A DNA stretch of 64,000 nt from the NCBI GenBank assembly GCA_016800925.1, contig JABCPU010000006.1, forward strand, positions 248,001-312,000. Reading direction: 5' to 3'. The stretch comes from Suillus spraguei. Its lineage: Eukaryota; Basidiomycota; Agaricomycetes; Boletales; Suillaceae. The notes under the pieces are model-generated. The model was not told where the DNA came from. It saw only the letters and a program-made list of their open reading frames with translations, and made no database searches. This document shows positions 1 to 12,934 of this stretch, in pieces. The position numbers and the translations under genes are program-made. The number at the start of each line of letters is the position of its first letter. The stretch's first letter is position 1.

Positions 1-1000
1 GGTAGTGATAACGGGGAGCAACAACCACTTATTGCCAGTACTTGATGGGCTATAATGATTGTAGTAATACTCCTCATAATGTAATTGTAAGAACCTAAGT
101 GGCTCTCGCTGCGAGTTCAAAGGGGTGTGGAGACCGCTAGTGTGATGCTGAAACGTTATAGAAATAGATTAGCGTTAACGAATGTTATGCGACAATGATC
201 GAGACGAGTGCGAGACGATAAACGATGGATATAGCGATACGATTTAGATAGCGAGTGCGAGACGATAAACGATGGAGATAGCGATACGATTTAGATAGCG
301 AGTGCGAGACTGAGACTGAGACTGGGAGACTGGTATGATTGCCTGTCGTAGTGAGTGTACATGGGCTACTTTTATACTTCGAAATACTAAGGGTCGGGTA
401 TAGCTATGCCGAATCGTTTATGTGACGACGGGCGCTGAAGGGAGTGGCGTCGCGCCTGACAGGGTAGAGTAGACTGAAAGGGAAGAGCATACGAAACGAT
501 TGAGTGAGTGGCGATATAAAAGGGTATGGTATTGACAAATTGACGAGAGCGGGATAGTGGGACTTGACAGATTCGGAGACGGCGAACTGAGAATGGGGCG
601 ATGGTGACGAAGAATAATAAGGGTCGAACGAGTCGGTAGCGACGAAGAATTAGAGACGAAAAGGAGGTGAGGTCCGTGCTGACTGACTTGGCAGTGCATT
701 GATGCTGATGGTGGTAGAGGTAAGCGTCGAAACGGCACTTTCCGGCGTCAGCCGATTGGTAATCACTACATAATGCTAGAACTTGTATCAGTATCGCACA
801 AGTTACAACTGAGTTAGTCCCCCGTGCGAACACAACTCCCACGCTTGAGACCATAGCGTAACGTTATCATAAGTTTGCCTATCAAAAGAGGTTGTTCTGT
901 ATGTTGCAAAGGCAGCTCTTGGACAGAACCTGCAACACACTCACCCTGATTTTGTATTTTGTTCCCACCTATTCCCTCGAAATAAGATTCACTTTGGGCC
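1..1000. other. Gene-free stretch, purine-biased
   Basis: I see no supportable gene here. Two overlapping minus-strand open frames (387-854 and 418-738) exist, but they lie in compositionally skewed, purine-rich plus-strand sequence with repeated gacga/gagac words and show no domain. The only structure is the short minisatellite at 206-325. Confidence 0.5.
206..325. repeat. 47-bp minisatellite, 2 full units plus partial
   Basis: A 47-bp unit beginning gagtgcgagacgataaacga starts at 206 and again at 253, nearly identical. A third partial unit starts at 300 and dissolves into gactga hexamer repeats up to about 325. Confidence 0.85.
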
Positions 1001-3930
1001 CTGGAACGTTACTTCAACGTGTCAACTCCGAGTCGATCTGGCGTTAATTCAAACGGTTCTGGGAGGACTCAGATCTATTTAGGCTATCTCCTACATCCGA
1101 TGGGATGAGTTGTAATCGGGAGGGAGTGCTCCGATCTCTTAGTACTACTATGTAGTAAGTACCTATGGCTCAGGCTGCTGCGACAAAGGCTGACTGATTG
1201 TTGCAGTATTGCTTTATTTAAATGACATTGCGTATCTGCCATGCAAGGTATTGTATTTCAATCAGTAAACTGTTCTGCTATGTTCGAGTTAAAACTATCA
1301 TCATGCCAAGAATGAAGTTTCTATCAAAACCACGTTAGCCTGAGAGTCTGTCAGACTGGTATCCAGGGCTTCGGGGCCTCCAGGCTCCATAACCAAAGAA
1401 TGGAACGGGAACTTGAACATAAAAAGACTCGAACTGATGATCGCAGTCGATGCCATGCTCTTATTAGTTCCGAGCACATTCTTAATCTTGCATGATTCTC
1501 AGCTAAAAGTTCCACTTCTACTTCCTTCCATCTCCATTGAATGGATTCGAAATACGCTTCCGACGCTGTCGCAGCCGCTAGGAGTCTGCAAGTCTTTACG
1601 GTAATTTTCCTCTAGACAATGCAAACGGCCCCTGACGAAGTTCGTTGCTTCTAGTTCATATACAGTAAGTATTACTTCGTCAGCGAGTTGCATTTGCTGA
1701 GAAACAATATAGCGTCCATGGCTACATTTTGGGTATGATCGTCCCCATTTTCTCACTCTAATATTCATCTTGGTCGTTCGGTTCCTATCCAGATATACGA
1801 CTATACTTGTTCAATCCGTGAGGAGGTGACGCAAATTATTTACAAGATCAACTTCCTATCCTCACAATGCACCGTTTCAAGGGAACATTTTTGCTTTTTT
1901 CCCGCTGGAACAGGGTGAAAATTCTGTACATTGTGACTCGATATATGCCTTTCCTTCTGTTTACTGTGCATTTGTATAGTGCGTTCTCAGACTCAACCTC
2001 AGAGTCTAAGATACCATATTGACATACCGCTGTTAGTGAACTTCGTCGAGGATGAAACTTCCAATGTACGTTGGCTCCCAATAGATATGAGCCCTGCTGA
2101 CTTGAAGGTCCATCTAGAAGTGCCAATTTGTCAACAACATTTGCTCATGTGCATCAAACTACACGTCGGGATTATCAATCACTGACTTTTCCCCTCTACA
2201 GCTTTTAGCCTGATATCTATCGTCTGCTCAGAGTGTAATTGCTTTATTATCTTCATCACGTGTACAGAGTCTTGATTCCCCCAGGTTTCTTCATCCTCAG
2301 GACTTACGCCCTGTGGAATAACAATAAGGTCGTTTTGGCAGCTATGCTGTCAACTTTTGCAGTGAGTTATACGTAATATTGTGACTTTCTAATGCAAACA
2401 CAGCATCAGGCTGTAATTGTAGGATCCATTGCTGCCCTCTTTTCCGCTACTGCAACTGCGCCATGTATGAATCATCTCCTTTGCCTAGTCTGGGAATTTT
2501 GACCCGGTTTTCATTTCATAGTTGAGACCAGCTCAATTCCAGGCATTACAGGCTGTTATCAGTCCTCAGGAAGCGCCAGGCTTTTTGTCCCTTTCCTTCT
2601 TTTGTTCGGATTAGAATTTAGTGCGTCAAAGAGATTTCATTCAATAAATACCTTTTGACTCATGCTTGTTACAGTGCTGATTTCTCTCACGCTCACATGC
2701 GCTATACGAAATTGGCGTACAACCGGCAATTGTTTATATGTTGTTGTATTGAAGCATAACGTGTTTTATTATACATGTGGTCTGTGTAAGTAAGGACGTG
2801 GAGTGGTCAATTCTTGCTCATCTTTCGCACAGTTTTCTCGACCATCAATGTTCTGACTTCACTGCAACTCGATGTATGTTATCTACCAGCTGAAAAGCTT
2901 CCTTGTAGCTGAGATTTTATGCAGTACGCGTATAGTGGCATGTTCCAAGAGTACGTCTCTGCAAATATTTGCTGGTGAGCAACACTTACTTACAACCCCA
3001 ACCATGTGTCTAGTTTCCAATTTATCATTCATGCCATACTCGCCACTCGAATGCACCTCCATTTGTGGCATGCCGATCGTGATCGTGATCGTAATACCTT
3101 TGATTCAATTTATCTCTCCCAGTTACCAGCGGCACCCCATATTGAACCAGCCTAGATATTAGCGTGTGTCCTCTCGCGAAGCGGTCTGGAAAGAAAGGAA
3201 GATTGTGATTGACTGCTGGAGTAGGCGATCAGATCGTCACTTGTAATGTTGTGACTGGGAAATTCATACACGTTCGAAGTGACTCCTGGAGTGCCACAGA
3301 CAATTCTCGTTGAATGGTCCGTCAGGATTGATGGAGGTCGGGTTTCTATGTGTAAATTCACTGTATAATAAGTGTATGAAGTGTGCACCTTACTTACTTT
3401 GTTTTGGAAATTGCATGGAAATTTTCGATGAGTCGAGCTCACGAAAATATACGGCACGACATGAATGTACGCTAGGTTGGATGAACAGGCTGAATTGTGT
3501 ACATTTGACCATGTGCAAATGCATCGATGCGAAGTAATAACTTTACCTGTGTATGAATCTCAACGACGTGTCAGTTCGATGCGCAGCGCGTGCTCTCCAT
3601 ATATAACAATTAAATGTACAACTGACGTATTTTGTTGCACTCTGCATACTGCATTGATTTGTAGGACTGATCTACTAGCAGGCGATGACCCGTACATTGT
3701 CCAAAAAAACACTGCTTCAAGTTGTCAGGAGCACGATATATGAGGGAAATATTTTGAATACCAACAGTTGTACCCAAGGCTCCAGGCTGTGACTCCATTG
3801 CATGCTAATGGAGTGGCGATCCCAAGTGACTACAGTGAGTCTACAGCATCTTTATAGATACTGATTCTGATATATGTACATAGAACATTGCTTAAATGTA
3901 AAACTGAAAGCAGGAAGGTGTGCTAAATAG
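1000..3930. repeat. Diverged tandem duplication, copy A
   Basis: This segment is repeated in the same orientation at about 4150-6770. Matching landmarks run in the same order: the ggaacgtta block (1005 / 4167), the tcatgccaag block (1301 / 4442), the stretch reading tccatttgtggcatgccga (3058 / 5778) and the closing aaactgaaagcaggaaggtg (3900 / 6710). Substitutions and small indels are frequent, so the duplication is old. No reading frame is kept open in both copies, so I do not call a gene. Copy A carries about 430 bp (2320-2750) that copy B lacks. Confidence 0.8.
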
Positions 3931-4149
3931 ATATCAAATTTAGGAATAGACTGAGTTCCGATAATCTACATAAATACTATCCACGATACTGAAACACAAG
4001 CTTTCAGTATCATTGCTTTTTGACGTAACAGTTAAACGACAGTCTTGACCAAGTTACAGCACTGCAGTTGATAAGCAAATTGCCACGTCTGTAACGGGCT
4101 TAAAGTCCGCTCGCTCTATGCGTCGGAGGAACCCGTGGAATAATAGCAT

Positions 4150-6770
4150 TACATAACTGTGGCGCCGGAACGTTACTCCAACTGACCAACTGGGAGTCAA
4201 ACGGTTCTGGGGCCCTGGGCAGACTCTATTTACGCTATCTCCTGCAAATGATTTGTAGTTGAGGCCGAGTGCTCCGTCCCTGGTTCCGAAGCTGATTCCT
4301 GGTTGAAACAGTCTCTTAGTAAGTACTATATGGCTGCAACAACGGCCGACTGATAGTTGCTGCAGTGTTACCTTTGAACCACATTGGGTGCGATTTCAAT
4401 CAGCGAAACGTTCTGCTAGGTTTGGGCTGTTAAAACTGTCATCATGCCAAGTGTGAAGTTCCTATCAAAACCTGTGTTAGCCTGAGAATCGGTCATACTG
4501 ATATCCAGTACTTCAGGCCCCAATTCACGTAAGTAATAGAACGGGAATTCAAGCATAGCAAGACTAGCGAACTGATGATCACAGTTGATGGCATGCTCTC
4601 ATGCCAGTTCTGGACACACATTCTTAATTCTGCATGATTCTCAGCTAGAATTTCATTTCCTCTTCCTTCTATCTTCGAATGGATTTGAAATACTCTGCCG
4701 CCGATGCTGTTGCAGCCGCTAGGAGTCTCCAAATCTTTACGGTAATTTCCTCTAGAATATGTCAACAGCCCCTGATGGAAATCTATTGCATCTAGTTCAT
4801 ATACAGTATGTATTATTTCGTCAGCGAATTGCATTTGCTAAGCAACAGTTTAGCGTCGATAGCGACATTTCAGGTATGATCGCCTCATGTTCTCAATCTG
4901 ACATTTATTTTGGTCGTTTGGTTCCTATCCAGATATACAACTATGCCTGCTCAATCTGCGAGGAGGTGATACAAATCGCTTACAAGATCAAATTTCTATC
5001 CTCACAATGCACCGTTTCAAGAGAATATTTTTACTTTGTTCCCGTTGGAACAGGGTGAAATTTCTGTACCTTGTGACACGGTATACGCCCTTCCCTCTTT
5101 TTGCTGTGCACCTGTGTAGTGCGTCTTTAGTCTTAACGAGTCTGCGATACCATATTGACAGACCGTTGTCAGTGAACTTCATCCAGACGAGACTTCCAAT
5201 GTATGTTGGCTCGCAATAGATGAGAACCCTGTTTACTTGAACGCCAATCTAGATATACCAACTTGTCAACAAGATTTGCTCAAGTGCATCAAACTACATG
5301 TCGGAATTACCAGTCGCTCACCTTTTCGTTCTAGAGTTTTTAGCCTGATATCCATCGTGTGCTCAGAATGTAATTACTTTATTATCTTTATCGCAAGTAC
5401 AGAGTCTTGATTCATTTAGATTTCTTCATCCTCAGGACTTGCGCCCTATGGAATGACAACAGCTGTCTGCATGTTGTTATATTGAAACATAACGCGTTTT
5501 ACTATGCATGTGGTCTGTGTAAGTAAGGGCGTGGAGTGGTCGATTCTTGCTTATCTTTCCCATAGTTTTCTCGACCGTGAGAGTTCTGACATCACTACTA
5601 CTCGATGTATGTCATCTATTTACTGAAAAACTTGTAGCTGAGATTTTATGCAGTACGCGTATGGCGGCATGTATCTGCCAAGATTTCCTGGCAAGCAATA
5701 CTTACAACCTCAACCATACACGTCTAGTTTCCGCTTTATCATTCATGCCATACTTGCCACTTGAATGCACCTCCATTTGTGGCATGCCGACCGCAATCAT
5801 GATCGTAATGCCTTGGATTCCGGTTTCTCTTTCCCAATTGGCACCCGCACCCATATTGAATCAGCCTAACTATTAGCGTATTTATTCCCACGGAGCGGTC
5901 TGGAAAGAAGGGAAGATTGCGATTACCTGCCCTAGTGGATTCACCCGGCGAAATCAGATCGTCACTTGCAATGTTGTAACGGAGAAATTCACGCACGTTG
6001 AAAGTGATTCCTGGAGTACCACACGATTCTTGTTGGATCCTGGTCTGTCGGGATTGATGGAGGTTGGGTTCCCATGTGTAAATTCACTGTAAAATAAGTG
6101 TATGTACTACTTATGAGATGCGCTCTTTACTTGGCCTCGGAAGCTGCATGCAAATATGCTATGAGCCAAGCTCATGAAAGGTAATTACACGGCACGATAT
6201 GATGAATGTGCGCTGGGTTGGACGAGCAGGTCGAACCGTGTACAGTTGACCATGTGTAAATGCATCGGCGCGAAGGTTAAGTACAGCACGCTGGTGATGC
6301 GAGGGAGGTATTGAACTTTGCTTATGTATCATATGAATCTCAACGATCGATGCGCACGTGCGCACTCCGTACATACCAAATAGCTGATGTATTTTGTTGC
6401 ACTGCGCGTACTGCATTGATTTGTAGGCCTGATCTATTAGCGGGCGGTCATATGATCCATACATTTTTCACAAACGCTTCTTATCAAGAGCACGATATAT
6501 AAGGGAAAGCATTTTGAATACCGGCAGTTGTACGTGCTGATCAATCGCTCGTATCATGAAGGCACCTTAGTAAACATGACTCCCGAGGCTCCAGTGATGC
6601 TCAGGCTGTGGCATTGCATGGTGTAGCGATTGCAAGTAACTACACTGAGTCTACAGTATTTTTATAGATACCTGACTAATATGAATACATAGGACATTGC
6701 CTAAATGTAAAACTGAAAGCAGGAAGGTGTGCTAAATGATAAATAGATATCGAAAGGGACGGACTGCAGT
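4150..6770. repeat. Diverged tandem duplication, copy B
   Basis: This is the second copy of the 1000-3930 unit in direct orientation, with collinear landmarks listed under copy A. A minus-strand peptide with the word YRKDL is partly shared (4493-4834 versus 1499-1768), but its frame is interrupted by indels between copies, which argues against selection on a protein. The unit could be a relic of a mobile element or of a decayed gene; I could not identify either. Confidence 0.8.
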
Positions 6771-6829
6771 TGATAAGTGAATTGTAGCGTCTCCAAAGTC
6801 TGTAGCCCTAAAACCCGGACGCTCTGATC

Positions 6830-8690
6830 TCAAACCCATGCTAATATTGAGCTTCGTTCCGGCTGTCCCATGATACGCTTCTTCTCTTCAACACGTTTTT
6901 CCAGTTCCCATCGGACAAGCTCGCTCTTAAGCTTTTCTATGCGAACCTCATTCACAGGATGTGATGAACCCGTGATTTGTCGTACAAGCGCCCAACTCGA
7001 ATTGTTTGTGTCTGGGGGACCAGTCAGAGAACATTCGGCAACTTGAGGGACGTTCTGTTTGTGTTCCCAGAATGCTACTGCCTGGCGTGCGTCGAACCCC
7101 GCATGCGCAAGGATCCTGGCAGATACAACATCTGCTTCTATCTCTTGGTGCACGCTCGTGCAGTATTCCCCCATTTTAGTTAGTTCTCCAGAACCAACTT
7201 TACCCAGCTGGGCAACCGCATCGTTGACAAACGGCCCAAACAGCATCGTCACGGGGAATAACAGAGTGCGTGTGACGTCAGCAAACATGGAAATTAAGGC
7301 AGGGACCATGATGGTGACGGATGAGAGCGTCTCAAGGTGATGCGAGAGAACGAGATGTGCAACTTCATGGGCAAGGAGAATGGCGAGTTCGGCTGTTTGT
7401 TGCTCTGTGGGTGCTGGATGGGATGGTAATGTGGATAATGGTGAGATAAAGAGCGAACCAAAAAGGTGTGTCCACCACGAGCTTTCTTCAGGTAGAGTCT
7501 GTGGCATATGGCCAGAGAAAGCTGATGAAGGAGCTTTCGAAAGGATGTTGTCAATGAATCCAGAGTAAACTACGACACCGCAAGCGCCATCTGGCCCAAA
7601 GCCATAGGAAAATGCATTAGCCGCATCGGGTTTGTCAACGATAAGAAGTGAATATGGTGGCCCAGCGATGACATGAGCTGAATGTGGTGAACTTCGCCCA
7701 CAGAGCCCTTCCGACCACCTCCTCATAGTGTCCATAGCTCTGGGCCGAGGCCGTAGGGGATACTCTGCAGGTGGTGGTAATGGCGGCTGATCAGGAGTCG
7801 TATCTGACCAATGTGAAGCTAACTCCTGTTCGTGCTGTAATACGGGAATGCCAGCCTCCAATCGCCGTAAGGTGTCACGTACCCACTGGTATCGCCAATC
7901 AGTAGCTGGAATCAATTTGGGCGGACCATCTGTCGAGAGAATTTCTGTGACAGCGTGGTACCAATTTGGGCCTCTGAGCTGCGCAGCTATCTCATCTTCC
8001 TCTTCAGGAGATAGAACGATAAGCCGCCATCTGTAAATTAACTTAGTTGATGGGCAGAGATTGGATATTATCCATGACGTACCGCCCTGTGATAGGTGTC
8101 TGCTCGGCGCTTGCTAGAATTGCCAACCAGAATAATGCGACAGGGACAAACAGAAGCACGTTAAAAGCAAGTGTCCTTGTACGTATACTTTTGAGAACCG
8201 CGGCTTTTCTCTCTTCGTCGACCGGTACACCAGGATGAAATATCTCGTGGTGCTTGAGGTATTTCCTTGACCAGCGATTTTTGAAAAGGATGAGGGGCAA
8301 GAACGTAAGGGCAATACGGGCGGCGGTACGCACTACCTCAATGGTAGTTGAAGCCTGCAAAACTAAGTATGGGATTCGCAAGTTGAATTATTCAGGTGAA
8401 CATGCCTTGAAGGCGCCAAGTAGCATCGGTATGACAGGAAGTCCCTGGTCTGGCCTAGAAGAATGAAATGGTGCGACTCGTCTCTGTGCATGCCATATTT
8501 GCCTCCTGTCACACACGTTGACTTGAACAAGGAAAAGACCGCCGAGTTTTGGCGTGGAATGGAGTACATGATATGAGCTTGAACGTGCTGTTACTACTCT
8601 TGCCGCTCGAACGCCAGCTGAAGGGAAGCGCCAGGACAATAAGGACACTGAAGAGACTCTGGATGTGACTTTCAATGCTGGACGGAACAT
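6830..8690 (-). CDS. OMA1-like mitochondrial M48 metallopeptidase
   Basis: Predicted zinc metallopeptidase of the mitochondrial inner membrane (M48, OMA1 family), which in other eukaryotes cleaves inner-membrane proteins under stress. The last exon (8030-6830) contains the HEVAH zinc motif, a GF preceding segment like that of OMA1, and a downstream EIEAD block supplying the third zinc ligand. An intron at 8082-8031 starts GTACGT and joins TPITGR to WRLIVLSPEEE, matching the OMA1 PITGR signature. Upstream lie a hydrophobic span (FNVLLFVPVALFWLAIL) and an Arg/Ser-rich N terminus suited to a mitochondrial presequence, starting at the ATG at 8690. The intron near 8400-8355 is ambiguous: GT donor at 8401 with acceptor at 8363, or a GC donor at 8405 with acceptor at 8355; both keep frame. 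Length is about 585 residues, longer than human OMA1. Confidence 0.85.
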
Positions 8691-10636
8691 TGTACATGGT
8701 CCTGTCAAACCAGTGTATTTCCCCAAGCCAAGTTGTAAAGTTTGATGGCGCAGTACTTGTGGCTGTGCCCTTCGATTTGGCTGTGCGCGGTTAAGAGTGT
8801 CGAAACTGAACTTGGCCCGTCTTCTGCATCCATGCCAGAGTGTTCGAAAAATTGAAGGTCTACATAAATCATTAATTATCGTGCGCGATTCTAATCAGAT
8901 TGGTCTATTATTAGCTTTAACTGGGGCTTACCAGCTTCATATTGTGGAGATCCCGGTAAGTTGAACATATCAGTCGCGATATCTGAAACTTGAAGTCCTT
9001 GCTAGGTGTCAATTATTGCCAACTGAAGATAAGCAAATTGACTTTTGGGGCCCGAGCGTCCGCTCTTGCGATACAAATTCGAATTTCAGCATGTGCTATC
9101 ACTGAATATTGAATGGTCGTTGCATCTTTCGATGACACAGAGAAAAGTTTTTCTGTCGGATCCTTTACCATTTCCTTGCAAATAGCATGCCGTGGCATGC
9201 TGGCTGGCATGGATTGCCAGGCAGGGGATGGCAATATATTCTGTGCTTCGTATCCTCCGAGTCAAGCTCAACCCAAAGCTCTTACACGTTCCACCCCGTC
9301 TCATCGACCTCTGATGTAATGTTTCCACATCATTGCAATGCTTTGGTTAAGGTTACGATACAAGGATCAGTACGTCGCCATCTGGTTTGCATCACGCTCC
9401 TGGAATCACTCGATGAACGCCAACCTAAGCCAACCTGAACCCGAGGCTCTTTTTGTTCCGTTTTACGTGATAACCATGACACTATCACATATGTACATGA
9501 CAGCACTCCTTATAGCAAAAAGTAGAAGGATGTACATCGAATGGAATTTTCCTTCGGAACGCTCCTGCGCCACCGTCTTTCTTTTCCGCTATGCCACCCC
9601 ATCCGAACTCCGGCATCGATTTCATATCATTTACATTGCCGATTCAGGTTCAAGCAGTCAAATCCCTTGTCGGTATAACGAGGGGGAGAGATTGGAGTCC
9701 TTCGGACCCGTGAGTACTTAGCCTACAATCCTTCAGGATCTTGTTACTGATGACCGCTTATTGCCCTGTTTCAATTCAGTTATTACTCACTAGGAGTGTA
9801 TGATGTCATACAATCGCTAAATTCCGCGGGGTAATCACGAAAAGACAATTCAAAGACACTAGGAACGTGTGTTCCGCTTTCTTGTTCATAGGTGGCTCAT
9901 GTCGACTTCAAAACTCATCCGAGTCACTTGTATGGAATTTTGTACCGCCGTTGTGGGTTGATAAGGATGCATAGGTGCCGTCACTGGCTTCGGGCGTTTG
10001 TGGAAAGCAGAGGAATCATCTGCGGCTACCACGGGCGCGGTGATTGTGCGCGATTTGCTTGGACTAGACTTCAATTTGAAGCGCGGATCGTTTGCAAGGT
10101 CGGGTTGGTCATTCTCACTATGCGATACCGACCGACTGGTCGGTGCCGTTACCTGTCAACAAATGATCGAATGGTCAAACGGACACTAGACTCAGATTTC
10201 AAATCGCAGCTCGTGACTCCGACCTAAAATCTAGTGCGATCCCTCAATCAAATGGTATGTCGCGCCGTTAACTGTTCAGTGGGGTTTCCTTAATAATATC
10301 AAGAGATACTGATGTGTTCACTGTTTGCTCCCAGAGTACTTGTGGGGAAAGTTCCCTGCTTAATATACCAATCTTTCAGAAACCGATCCATGTTTCTTAG
10401 TTCGCCTACCGTGGCAGTCGGCGTGAAGATGTTGATTACTTGAACCACGCATCAAATCGTTGATCTATCTCTCGACTTCAGCTACAGGACTAAACGTATT
10501 CAAGTAAATATTTATGCCTTGAATTAAATACTAAACACTGAAAAGGGATATTTGTTGCTGACCACGATTCTCCACCGAAGGGTCTACAAGAGACATATAA
10601 ATCGTATATGCTACTCCTGTCACTTCCCCCATAAAT
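8691..10636. other. Intergenic, no gene recognised
   Basis: About 1.9 kb between the OMA1-like gene and the P450. Open frames at 9338-9721 (+) and 9892-10227 (+) show no domain, signal or intron-linked extension. A short palindromic stretch (gaccgactggtcggt) lies at 10129-10143. The last few hundred bases should include the P450 promoter, but I see no clear TATA box. Confidence 0.4.
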
Positions 10637-12790
10637 ATGAATGGTCTCATCAATATTGATGCCTGGGCGTTAGTAGCCTGTGCTCTTATCACCTTAATCA
10701 TTTCAAGGCTTAAGGGAATCGCTAGACTACCATTCCCCCCAGGTCCGAAACCGCTTCCCATCATGGGCAACTTCTTCCAATTGAATATTACTCGACCATG
10801 GCTAACATATACACACTGGAGGAAAATATATGGTATGCAGCGGGTTCATTCTAAAATGTGACGTGCTCACTCCAACCCAGGCGATCTAATCTATTTCCGC
10901 CTCCTTGGCCTTGACTTTATCGTAGTCAATTCTGAAAAGGTTGCAAGAGCACTTATGGATCAACGTTCCGCCATATACTCCGATCGCCCCTTTATTGCGA
11001 CAAACAAACTGTATGCTTTGACCATGTTTTTTACCACTATTTAACGTTCATCACAATTCAGTTTTGGTGTCGATTTCAGTACTGTCATGCTATCTTACCA
11101 TAGCAGTGATTGGAAGCTTCACCGCAAGATGTTCCACCATGCGCTTCGCTTAGAGAGTGCATCACGTTATCATGACATCCATACGAAAAGAGTTCGACCA
11201 CTGCTGAAAGATCTGCTTGATGATCCATTACATTTCGAAATCCATATTCAGAGGTAAATTACGTTGCAATCACAAAGAAACTTAACATATGATCATCTAG
11301 ATTCATCGCCTCGGATGTTTTGGCGTTTACCTACGGGTACGACGTAGCGCCGCGCGACGATCCAATAGTTTCCGATGCCAAAGAACTCGTCGATATACTC
11401 GCAAAGGCACTGTCCCCTGAGCGTAGCGCCATATTGTCGGCTTTTCCAATACGTGAGCGAACAAAGCCTGTACGGGAATATCACTCATTTGCCTTAGTTA
11501 CTCGCCTACCTGCGTGGCTACCTGGTCCAGGATCCCAACGTGACGCTGCTCGTGCGAGGGAATTAGCAGGACAAGTGCTTAATGTACCGTTCAATCTTGT
11601 CAAGAAAAATATAGTATGTCCTCAGCCTTCCGAATGACATTGAATGATTGAGTGCACACACTAGGCTGCTGGGGTGGCGACTTATTCCATGGTATCTGAT
11701 TGCTTAGCTCAAATTGACGGGAAGGACGACCAACATCAACAAGAAGCCGCTATAAGAGCGGCGGCGGCTACTGCTTTTATAGGTAATTTCTCATCTATGA
11801 TCTGTATCCTGGGCATATACTAAATATTCTGTAATCTCATTGCAGCTGGTTTTGAGTCGGTAAATATTTTATGTTTTCCTTGCTGGGAGTACTCTTATTG
11901 ATACGTAAAAGAGCTCATCAATGCTGCATACATTCATTCTCGCTATGATTCTCTATCCAGAGGTGCAGGCAAAGGGTCAAGCAGAAATCGATTCTGTCAT
12001 AGGGGCGACTAGCAGATTGCCAGAATTCGACGACAGACCACTACTACCGTATGTCGACGCGATCCTTCGGGAGCTGCTGAGATGGATTCCTGTGGTTCCT
12101 CTGGGTTAGTTGCTTTCATTAAGCCCGGGTTTCTTGCTGACATGGGAACAGGAATACCCCATGCTACATCAAAGGACGACATTTATGATGGTCGCTTCAT
12201 TCCAAAGGGTGAGAACAAAGTTATCAAATACTTGCAACTGACTAAAATAAATATTACAGGAACGTTGGTGATAAACAATGTTTGGTTTGTGCGCGGAACT
12301 CGCATATTTATAACACTGGCTGATATTACTCGTAAAGGGCAATGAGCAGAGATGAATCAAAACACGGGGCCGACGTTGAAGAATTTAGGCCTGAGCGGCA
12401 CCTCACAACTGAAAACAACTCGAGCCTTCAGCCCATCTCTGCTGACCCGATTTTCGGGCTCGGTCGTCGTATATGTATGCGATCCTGATCATGATCGAAG
12501 TTTAAATCGGGCAGCTCACGAGATTGACTACAGGCCCAGGGAGATTCACAGCAGAGGGGGTGATCTGGATCGCCATTGTGAATATTCTCGCGACGTTTCA
12601 CATTGTGAAGTCGAAGGACATCTTGGGTGAAGAAATTGACGTGAAGAAAGAATTTACTGCCGGTATAGCTGTGTGCGTGAAATTCTTATACTCCCTCGTC
12701 TGTCCCTGAATATTACCACCCTTCAGCCAACCTGTACATTTTTCTTGCTCTTTTGTCAGCCGTTCGAAAGGAATAGCATCTAATTTGTGA
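10637..12790 (+). CDS. Cytochrome P450 monooxygenase, 12 exons
   Basis: Membrane-bound haem monooxygenase of the basidiomycete type often labelled O-methylsterigmatocystin oxidoreductase-like; substrate unknown. Exons: 10637-10832, 10881-11010, 11062-11253, 11301-11613, 11665-11782, 11846-11859, 11912-12104, 12152-12208, 12260-12284, 12338-12474, 12534-12672, 12727-12790. They total 1578 nt (525 residues) with every junction in phase. Visible elements: N-terminal anchor ([15 protein letters not shown]), proline hinge [12 protein letters not shown]-helix WKLHR, K-helix ELLR, FRPERH, and the haem loop [10 protein letters not shown], whose Cys codon is split by an intron at 12475-12533. The I-helix reads AGFESSS instead of the usual AGxDTT. 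Unspliced, the gene looks broken; spliced, it is intact. It is flanked by unrelated genes, so there is no visible biosynthetic cluster. Confidence 0.88.
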
Positions 12791-12934
12791 TTTACATTTA
12801 CATTCGCCTAGAAAGTTGAACATACAGCTCACATACTCGGAAGTAAAAAAATGTCGAGCCCTCCACGAGATTATATTAAACCAACAATATACTCACACGC
12901 AGTGGAAAATGTAGATGTGAAGATGAGTAGCCAC

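Noticed and set aside
387..854. 155-residue minus-strand open frame
   Set aside because: Sits in strongly skewed repeat-like sequence, overlaps another frame of similar length and shows no motif.
1499..4834. Shared peptide with YRKDL in both tandem copies as a gene
   Set aside because: Frame is not maintained between copies and no start, stop or splice structure is shared.
9338..9721. 127-residue plus-strand frame
   Set aside because: No domain, no signal and no linked exons; composition fits chance.
10637..12790. P450 as a pseudogene
   Set aside because: The haem Cys and several frames look broken only when unspliced; twelve exons with GT-AG introns restore every motif in phase.
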